Source: Planctomycetaceae bacterium UBA6894 (lineage in GTDB: Bacteria; Planctomycetota; Planctomycetia; Gemmatales; Gemmataceae). Taken from it: a stretch of 8,377 bases of DNA. The notes under the pieces were generated by a model. The model searched no databases, had not been told where the DNA came from, and worked only from the letters and a program-made list of their open reading frames with translations. Positions 1 to 5,800 of the stretch are shown here, in pieces. Made by a program: the position numbers and the translations under genes. The stretch covers positions 1-8,377 of the forward strand of contig DKBS01000182.1 of the NCBI GenBank assembly GCA_002451275.1, given 5' to 3'. Positions within the stretch are counted from its first letter, which is position 1, and every line of letters begins with the position of its first letter.

Positions 1-116
1 AAAACCGTTTTCGATCCTTCTTTTGCAGGTTCTTCGTTATCCCACAGTTCATCCCCGAAGACGGTTGCGGTGAGTGCGAGGAAAAGTGCTGGGGCAAGGA
101 AAAAACGCATGGTCAT
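1..116 (-). CDS. Secreted protein of unknown function, N-terminal fragment cut by window edge
   Basis: An open frame runs leftward off the window, so only about 38 residues are visible. It begins MTMRFFLAPALFLALTATVF, which is a typical Sec signal peptide: one Arg, a hydrophobic core of about 15 residues, and a likely signal-peptidase I site near TVFG|DE. The mature part starts acidic (DELWDNEEPAKEGS). ATG at 116 is preferred over the in-frame ATG at 110 because an AAGG element lies 5 nt upstream of 116. The start lies 2 nt after the stop of the preceding lipoprotein gene, so it is probably the third gene of an operon with the genes at 119-295 and 297-539. The family cannot be recognised from this fragment. 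Export is inferred from the signal peptide only. Confidence 0.65.
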   Translation of the reverse strand, partial: MTMRFFLAPALFLALTATVFGDELWDNEEPAKEGSKTV

Positions 117-118
117 TC

Positions 119-295
119 TTACCTTTTCAGGTTAGCTTCTATTTCGGTTTGGGAATTTTTCACCTTCAAAAGTACTTTCTCTGCTTCAGCGGTCGTTCTT
201 TTGCTATTTTCGATCACTTCCTGATAGGGTTGCGGATTCCCATCACAGCCCAACAGCAGCATGGCCAAGATGGTGGTTGAGAAAAATCTGACCAT
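119..295 (-). CDS. Small lipoprotein (58 aa) with Lpp-like coiled-coil tail
   Basis: This is a complete 58-codon gene, ATG at 295 to TAA at 121-119. The N-terminus MVRFFSTTILAMLLLGC has a positively charged start, a hydrophobic core and a lipobox LLGC with Cys17 as the lipidation site. Asp18 follows, which in enterobacteria would favour inner-membrane retention; the rule is untested in this group. The mature 42 residues are polar, Lys/Glu-rich and predicted helical, with small or hydrophobic residues at about 38, 42, 45, 52 and 56 in a 3-4 spacing, and the protein ends in Lys-Arg. Size and layout recall the Lpp (Braun) lipoprotein, but I see no sequence proof of homology. A GGGAAAG Shine-Dalgarno-like element lies inside the end of the upstream gene. 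The stop-to-start gaps are 1 nt upstream and 2 nt downstream, indicating translational coupling. Function is unknown; a structural envelope role or a partner of the neighbouring membrane protein are both possible. Confidence 0.75.
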   Translation of the reverse strand: MVRFFSTTILAMLLLGCDGNPQPYQEVIENSKRTTAEAEKVLLKVKNSQTEIEANLKR

Positions 296-296
296 T

Positions 297-539
297 CTAC
301 TTTCCCGTTAGAATTTCGTGGTCACTTTTAAGCCGGCGGGAAGTGGACAGGGTTTTAGTCAGGAAGGCGCGGGTTTCGAGGATTACCACGAAAAGGGTGC
401 AGGCCAGGAAGACACCGAAGGAGATCCATCCATAGGGCAGGAGGTCTTGGCGGTAGTCCGTGAGATTGATGGCCACCGGGATGACGATCATGCTGACAAA
501 GCCGGCTAGCCCCGCAAGTGTATAAGCAATCCATTTCAT
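297..539 (-). CDS. Small two-helix membrane protein (80 aa), unknown function
   Basis: The 80-aa protein has two clear hydrophobic segments, about residues 4-26 and 37-54, joined by a short polar loop (TDYRQDLLPYG). A basic tail of about 25 residues (STSRRLKSDHEILTGK at the end) should be cytoplasmic by the positive-inside rule, which would place both termini inside. The start is supported by a GGGAG ribosome binding site at 551-547, 7 nt before the ATG. It is the first gene of a minus-strand set of three, and its stop codon is 1 nt from the start of the lipoprotein gene. Residue composition is plausible for a real inner-membrane protein, and the opposite-strand reading is not. I do not recognise a family. 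Holin-like or small accessory membrane subunits have this shape, but nothing specific supports either. Confidence 0.7.
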   Translation of the reverse strand: MKWIAYTLAGLAGFVSMIVIPVAINLTDYRQDLLPYGWISFGVFLACTLFVVILETRAFLTKTLSTSRRLKSDHEILTGK

Positions 540-546
540 CGCCAGG

Positions 547-551
547 CTCCC
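547..551 (-). promoter_or_regulatory. Ribosome binding site of the small-gene operon
   Basis: On the minus strand this reads GGGAG, 7 nt before the ATG at 539. It lies just downstream of the 14-bp palindrome at 555-568 and supports 539 as the true start of the 80-aa membrane protein. Confidence 0.6.
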
Positions 552-554
552 GGG

Positions 555-568
555 ATGAAAATTTTCAT
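555..568. repeat. Perfect 14-bp palindrome upstream of the small-gene operon
   Basis: The sequence ATGAAAATTTTCAT equals its own reverse complement. It is AT-rich within otherwise GC-rich flanks, and it sits 15 nt upstream of the start codon at 539, next to the ribosome binding site. It could be an operator for a dimeric repressor or part of the promoter region. On the minus strand it also contains an ATG that opens a 10-codon reading frame whose TGA overlaps the start at 539. The function is inferred only from position and symmetry. Confidence 0.4.
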
Positions 569-583
569 TGGAGCGGGGTTGAA

Positions 584-611
584 GGTGCCCTTCCCGGGCG
601 GGAAGGGCACC
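584..611 (-). terminator. GC-rich hairpin, probable terminator of the DUF1080-GSDH gene
   Basis: A perfect inverted repeat has arms GGTGCCCTTCCC and GGGAAGGGCACC around a 4-nt loop (12 bp; a 13th G-C pair is possible if the loop shrinks). It starts 18 nt after the TAA of the fusion gene and ends 44 nt before the next start codon on the same strand. There is no U-tract after it (TTCAACCCC follows on the minus strand), so it is not a textbook intrinsic terminator. Stem-only terminators or mRNA 3'-end stabilisers of this type are common in GC-rich bacteria. It separates two co-directional transcription units. Confidence 0.55.
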
Positions 612-629
612 CTGCTGAAACCGAAAGGG

Positions 630-2705
630 TTAGCGACCGCGGAGGCGGCCGATCAGCCGGCTGATGATGCCCGCACGGGCGCGGCGCTGGGCGGTTTCCT
701 CGACCTGGGTTTGGATCACACTGGCCGGAGGGTTGGCGGGGCTTGGCTCGGGCTGGACCACCAGGGGTGGCACCTCTGCGTTCCCCGTCCGGATGACAGG
801 CGCCGGCACAGCCGCCGTGGTGGTCGGCACAAATTTGTAAATCCCTTTGCCCTCCGCGCTGACAATCGTGAGGTAGGCCTCGCCCGCCTCATCCTCGCCG
901 AAGGTGATCACCGGCAGCATCGGGCTGGGGATGGCGTAGTTGCCTTTCACCTGGCCGGTTTGCTGGTCGTAATCGAGCGCCCATACCTTGCCGGAGACAT
1001 AGTCGGCGTACAGGTACTTGCCCACCAGTTCGGGGATCGCCTTGCCGCGGTAGACGAAGCCGCCGGTGATCGATTTGCCCACTTGGTGGTCGTATTCCCA
1101 GATCGGGTTGATCAGCGGGGTGACCGGTGGCTTGCGCTTGCTGTTGCCGAAGGGCTTGTTGGCTTCGCGGATGTTCCAGCCGTAGTTACCGCCCTTGGTG
1201 ATGACATCAATCTCCTCCCACAGGTTCTGGCCGACATCGGCGCAGAAGAGAGCACCGGTTTTGCTGTCGAAGGCGATGCGCCAGGGGTTGCGCAGACCCA
1301 GAGCCCAGATCTCACCCCGGGCGCCTTCCTTGCCCACGAAGGGGTTGTCCTTGGGGATGGCGTAGTTCTTGCCGGCATCTTTGCTGTCCACATCGATGCG
1401 GAGGATCTTGCCCAGGATGGTGTCCAACCGCTGGCCGGCCTCGAATGGATCGTTGGCGGCGCCGCCGTCACCCAGGGCGATGTACAGTTTGCCATCGGGC
1501 CCGAAGGCGATGGTGCCGCCATTGTGGTTCCAGAAGGGCTGGTCGATCTGCATCAGCACCTCCTCGCTCTTCAGGTCGGCCTCATCCGCGGATCCGGGCT
1601 TCAGCCTGAAGCGCGACACGATCGACTTGCGGGGCATCTCGCGGTTGGTGAAGTAGCAGAAAAACTCGCCGTTTTCCTTGAACCGTGGGTGGAAGGCCAG
1701 GCCCAGGAACCCTTCCTCGTTCTCCTTGTCGCTGTAGCGCACGCGGCTGGTCAGGTCGAGGAACAGCTTGCTGTCCCCGGCGCCCTCGCGGGGAACCACA
1801 TGGATGGTGCCGTGCTGGTCGGCCATGAACAGGCGACCCGAGCCGTCGCCGGCGTGGGTGACGATGATGGGGCGCAGGGGGTTGGGCTTGTCCTGGTCGT
1901 CCACCGCCTTGTAGCCGGCCCACTTCACTGAGGAAAACACCGTTTCCAGCTTCACCGGCAGTTCGCCGTCAACGGGCTGCCGCGGATTGCCACGGCCGTC
2001 CACCTCGCGCACCTTGATGTTGCGGAAGGCTACTTCGTTGCCGTGGTCCTGCAGGCAGATGTGGCCCTTGGCGGCCTTGGCGAAGCCTTCCAGCTTGGCG
2101 AATTTGCTCTTGGCCAGCCGGTCGTTCCAGGCCTTGTCGCCGATCTTGCAGGTCCAGTAGTGGTGGCCGTTCATGAACAGCTCGGTGCGGTCCTCGCACA
2201 CCAGCAGGCGCATCTGGTTCCACTCGCCGGCCGGGCGGGTGGTGTCGAGCGGCTTCTGGGTCATAGGGTTATTGCCGGTCTGGTAAAGCTGGTACAGCCA
2301 GCCGGCTTTTTGCGGATCATGGCCGTCCACATTGTCTTGGATCTGCACCTCGGGGCCGGTGTGCCAGGGCTGGTCGGCGTCCTCGGTCACCTTGAACATC
2401 AGGCCGCTGTTACCACCCTTGCTGATCTTGAAATCCAGCAGCAGCTCGAAGTTACCGAACTGGTCGCGGGTGATGATGTCGCCCGCGCCATTGCCGGTGC
2501 GCACCAAGGCCCCGTCCGTCACCTTCCATTGCGGGTTCAGGGAGTCTTTTTTGAAAGTGCGGAAGGCCTCCGCGGACTTGCCGTCGAACAGTAGCTTCCA
2601 GCCTGCTTTCTGCTCGGCGGGGGTGAGGGAATTTTCCGCCGCGAAACCCAAGCCGCCTAAACCTACCCAGCACCCCAGGGTGAAAAGGGTGGAAATCCGT
2701 CCCAT
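630..2705 (-). CDS. Exported fusion: DUF1080 (3-keto-glycoside hydrolase-like) plus PQQ-type GSDH beta-propeller
   Basis: The 691-aa protein starts at ATG 2705. A longer frame exists from TTG 2720, but a GGGAG ribosome binding site at 2718-2714 overlaps that TTG and is well spaced for 2705. Residues 1-23 form a Sec signal peptide (cleavage near GFAA|EN). Residues about 35-235 are a DUF1080/3-keto-disaccharide hydrolase domain, with hallmark stretches such as GNSGLMFKV, GPEVQIQDN and QKAGWLYQLY. Residues about 253-625 are a glucose/sorbosone dehydrogenase propeller: EEGFLGLAFHP, NHNGGTIAFGPDGKLY with His394 (likely the catalytic base by analogy with soluble glucose dehydrogenase His144), GLRNPW with Arg472 (likely the PQQ-contacting Arg228 equivalent), GGNYGW at 505-510, and GGFVYRG near 550. 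A Pro-rich linker and a basic tail (RRARAGIISRLIGRLRGR) end the protein. No CXXCH is present, unlike many PVC GSDH proteins fused to a cytochrome domain. It probably oxidises a sugar in the periplasm using PQQ; the substrate and its coupling to the DUF1080 step are inferred. Confidence 0.93.
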   Translation of the reverse strand: MGRISTLFTLGCWVGLGGLGFAAENSLTPAEQKAGWKLLFDGKSAEAFRTFKKDSLNPQWKVTDGALVRTGNGAGDIITRDQFGNFELLLDFKISKGGNSGLMFKVTEDADQPWHTGPEVQIQDNVDGHDPQKAGWLYQLYQTGNNPMTQKPLDTTRPAGEWNQMRLLVCEDRTELFMNGHHYWTCKIGDKAWNDRLAKSKFAKLEGFAKAAKGHICLQDHGNEVAFRNIKVREVDGRGNPRQPVDGELPVKLETVFSSVKWAGYKAVDDQDKPNPLRPIIVTHAGDGSGRLFMADQHGTIHVVPREGAGDSKLFLDLTSRVRYSDKENEEGFLGLAFHPRFKENGEFFCYFTNREMPRKSIVSRFRLKPGSADEADLKSEEVLMQIDQPFWNHNGGTIAFGPDGKLYIALGDGGAANDPFEAGQRLDTILGKILRIDVDSKDAGKNYAIPKDNPFVGKEGARGEIWALGLRNPWRIAFDSKTGALFCADVGQNLWEEIDVITKGGNYGWNIREANKPFGNSKRKPPVTPLINPIWEYDHQVGKSITGGFVYRGKAIPELVGKYLYADYVSGKVWALDYDQQTGQVKGNYAIPSPMLPVITFGEDEAGEAYLTIVSAEGKGIYKFVPTTTAAVPAPVIRTGNAEVPPLVVQPEPSPANPPASVIQTQVEETAQRRARAGIISRLIGRLRGR

Positions 2706-2713
2706 GTTGAAAT

Positions 2714-2718
2714 CTCCC
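2714..2718 (-). promoter_or_regulatory. Ribosome binding site that fixes the start of the fusion gene
   Basis: On the minus strand GGGAG lies 8 nt before ATG 2705. The alternative TTG start at 2720 would place this element inside the coding region and has no comparable element of its own, so the shorter 691-aa product is preferred. Confidence 0.6.
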
Positions 2719-2744
2719 AACGCTTTGTGACCGTCCTGACACGC

Positions 2745-2774
2745 ATGATAGCACCTGAATGCCCCGGCTGTCCC
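2745..2774 (-). promoter_or_regulatory. Candidate extended -10 promoter for the DUF1080-GSDH gene
   Basis: On the minus strand, TATCAT at 2750-2745 matches TATAAT at 5 of 6 positions and is preceded by TG one base upstream (TGCTATCAT), an extended -10. A weak -35-like GGGACA lies at 2774-2769 with an 18-bp spacer. Transcription would begin near 2738, giving a leader of roughly 33 nt containing the ribosome binding site. It was found by eye and no experimental or comparative support is available. Confidence 0.35.
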
Positions 2775-2777
2775 AAG

Positions 2778-2801
2778 GCTTGTTCGGAGTTGCTTGTCCG
2801 G
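2778..2801. repeat. 10-bp direct repeat with 14-bp period in the divergent intergenic region
   Basis: GCTTGTTCGG at 2778-2787 is repeated as GCTTGTCCGG at 2792-2801, with one mismatch and a start-to-start distance of 14 bp. It lies between the two divergent genes, immediately upstream of the candidate -10 element for the plus-strand gene. Tandem half-sites in this position could bind a regulator controlling one or both genes. Chance is not excluded. Confidence 0.3.
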
Positions 2802-2808
2802 TTAAACT
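2780..2808 (+). promoter_or_regulatory. Weak candidate promoter for the DUF1592-family gene
   Basis: TTGTTC (2780-2785, 3 of 6 matches to TTGACA) and TAAACT (2803-2808, 4 of 6 to TATAAT) are separated by 17 bp. The start of transcription would be near 2815, and a GGAG ribosome binding site follows at 2825-2828, 10 nt before the ATG. The match is poor and overlaps the direct repeat, which suggests activator dependence if it is real. Confidence 0.25.
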
Positions 2809-2838
2809 CGGGTTCCCACCTGTTGGAGCCTCTCTCCC

Positions 2839-5800
2839 ATGCGACCGGCCCTGATCTCCTTCTGTTCCCTTGCTGCTCTAGCCTCAGGCCTGCAGGCCCA
2901 GCCCGCTTCGCCGGCCCAGGGTGCCCGGGCGCAATTTGACAGCGCTGCGGCGCCGTTTTTGAAGGCCTACTGCCTGCGGTGCCACAGCACCGCCAAGCAC
3001 GAGGGAGAGTTTGACCTGGAGCGCCTGGCCGGGGCTGAAAAGGTCGCTCTCGATGCTTCGGCCTGGCGCCGTGTGGCTGAGCAGTTGGACACCAACGAGA
3101 TGCCACCCGCCAGTTCCAGGCAGCCCGACAAGGCTGCTAAGGAACAGTTCCGCGCCTGGGTGGGCAGGTTGCTGGATGATCTTGCGCGCGAGCGCGCGGG
3201 CGATCCGGGGCGCGTGGTGCTGCGCCGGCTCGACAACGCCAGCTACACCTACACGCTGAAAGATCTGCTGGGTGTGGACCTGAAGCCCGCCAAACAGTTT
3301 CCTGCCGATGGTGCCGCCGGTGAGGGGTTCACCAATGCCGGCGGGGCGCTGGCCATGTCGCCGGCGCTGATGGACCGTTACCTCGATGCGGCGGCGGACA
3401 TCGCCAAGCATGCGGTGCTTCTGCCCGACGGGATCCGTTTCTCCCCGTCCACCATGCGGCAGGACTGGGCCAACGAAATTCTGGCGGATATCCGCGCGAT
3501 CTACGCGAAGCACTCCTCGTCCGAGGGGGCCAGCCAGGTCAACCTGCAGGGGATCATCTTCCAGACCAACGACGGGGGCCGCCTGCCGCTGAAGCAGTAT
3601 CTCGATCTGCTGGTTCGCTTCCGTGACCAGCGGAAAACCGGCGCTGCCAATCTGGAGGCGCTGGCCGCCGAGGCGAAACTAAATCCGCGTTACGCCCAGG
3701 CGCTGTTGGAGGCGCTGGAGGGCGAACGCCCCTCGTGGCTGCTGGACCAGATCCGCCCGGTGTGGAAGGCTGGCGGACCCGACACGGCCGCGAAACTGGC
3801 TGCCCTGATCATCCCGTGGCAGCAGGCCCTCACCCGCTTCCAAAGCGTGGGGCACATGAAACCGTGGATGGTGCCGCCCCGGTTCACCACGCTGAAAACG
3901 GGCGACACCGGGCCCGTGAACGAGAACACCCCCAGTTGGAAAACCATGCCCACCACGGGCGGCTATCCCGCCACGGCCGACTCGCAGGAAATCCGCCTGG
4001 AGATTCCGGCGGGAGCCAGCGGGGCCCCCCAGACCCTGTACCTGTCCGCTGGCGACGCGGGCGATGGCACTGAGGGGGATTTGCTGGTCTGGTCCAACGC
4101 CCGGCTGGGCATTCCGGGTCAGAAGCCGGTCCCGCTGGCGGAATTGCGCGCTTTTGTGGAGGAGCGGCTGGCGCGCCGTGAAAAGCTGCTGGCCCTCACC
4201 CCCAAGGCACTGGCGGCCGCCGAGGAGGCGCTCACCTCCCGGGGCGAGGTGGATGTGGCCGGGCTGGCCCGCAAGCACGGCATCGATGAGCCGTCGCTGA
4301 AGGCTTGGTTCGGGTTTTTGGGCTTGGCCTCGGGAACCACGCCCGAGCTGAAGTACCTGGCGGGAAAAACCAGCAACGGCGGCGGCCATGCGTTTGTGAA
4401 CGGGTGGTCCACCGGCGAGCTGCCGAGCCTGGCGACCAACTCCTCGGGCCAGACGGTCCGTATACCCGGCGTGCTGAAGGCCCACGGCGTGGTGGTGCAC
4501 CCCACGCCCGAACGGGCCGTGTGCGTCTCCTGGAAAAGTCCGATCCACGGTGCGGTGGACATCGGCGGGAAAGTGACCCACGCCCATCCGGAATGTGGCA
4601 ACGGGGTGACCTGGTCGCTGGATGTCATCCGCGGCGGTTCGCGCCAGCGGCTGGCTGGTGGCATTGCCCATGGCCCAACTCCGCAGGTTATCCCAGCCGT
4701 CAACCGGCTACCGGTGCGCCAGGGGGACCTGCTGACGCTGGCCATCGGGCCGCGGGACGGCAACCACTCGTGCGACCTCACCGACCTGGAGCTGGATCTG
4801 AAGGGGCCCGATGGCAAGCAGTGGAGCCTGACCCGCGATGTGGCCGATTCGGTCCATGCGGGCAATCCCCATGCGGACAAGCTGGGCAACAACGGGGTGT
4901 GGCACTTCCATTCCGAGCCGGTCAATCCCGGCGCGGATGGTGGATTGCAGATTCCGACCGGTTCCATTTTGGCCCGCTGGCAGACCAGCGGCAGCGCGGA
5001 GGAACGCAAGAAGCTGGCGGACGATCTGGCCCGGTTGCTGACGGGCAAGCCGCCGGCGGACGCCAAGAGCCCTGACGCGCAATTGCATGCCCGCATGACC
5101 GCCTTGGCCGGCCCGCTGGTGGGCGCGGCCCCCCCCACCCAGGTGGACCCCGCCCGGCTGTCTGCCAGCACCTGGGGCGTGGACCCGGCGCTGTTGGAGA
5201 ACGGCACGCTGGCGGTGCAGGCACCTGGCCAGGTGCCGGTGAAAATTCCGCCTGAGTTGGGGCAGGGTTTGGTGTTCGAGGCCACCGTGAGCCTGCAGCC
5301 CGAAAAGGGGGCCAGTGGCAGCGCCCAAGCCAAGGCGGCGGTGAACGACCCATCCCCAGCCGGCGGTATCCGCAACGACCGCCCGGTGCTGGTGCGGCCG
5401 GGCTCTGCGAAGGCTTTGGCCGTGGAGGAAGGTTTCGCCTTCTTCCGCGACCTGTTCCCGGCGGCCCTGTGCTACACGAAGATTGTGCCGGTGGATGAGG
5501 TGGTGACGCTGGAGCTGTTCCACCGCGAGGATGGGCCGCTGTGCCGGCTGATGCTGTCCGCCAATGAGAAAGCCCAACTCGACCGGCTGTGGCGGGAACT
5601 GCACTTCGTCACCCGCGACAAGCTGACGCTGGTGGACGCGTACAACCAGTTGATGGAATACGCCACGCAGGACAGCAACCCCAAGCTGTTTGAGCACCTC
5701 CGCAAGCCGATCAACGATTCGGCCGCCGAGTTCCGGGAGGAATTTAAGGGGGCCGAGCTGGCGCATCTGCGCGCGGTGACGGAGCTGGCCGACCGGGCCT

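Noticed and set aside
74..509. Plus-strand short open frames at 74-280 and 318-509
   Set aside because: They overlap the minus-strand small genes, which have proper signals (lipobox, membrane helices, ribosome binding sites, coupled starts). The plus frames show none of these.
555..1931. Long plus-strand open frame of 458 codons opposite the DUF1080-GSDH gene
   Set aside because: It is antisense to a protein with unmistakable domain motifs, has low-complexity Gly/Val/Ala/Asp composition typical of the reverse of GC-rich genes, and lacks a ribosome binding site.
2664..2681. TLGC near the N-terminus of the fusion protein as a lipobox
   Set aside because: The -3 position is Thr rather than Leu/Val/Ile, and the hydrophobic core continues past the Cys to a good signal-peptidase I site (GFAA|EN).
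2706..2720. TTG start at 2720 for the fusion protein, adding five residues
   Set aside because: The GGGAG ribosome binding site overlaps this TTG and is correctly spaced for ATG 2705, which also gives a cleaner signal peptide.
3679..4671. Minus-strand open frame of 330 codons inside the DUF1592-family gene, and similar long minus frames at 4119-5375, 4708-5766 and 5920-6828
   Set aside because: All are shadows of the large plus-strand gene, rich in Arg, Gly, His and Gln, with no recognisable domain. High GC makes stop codons rare in these frames.
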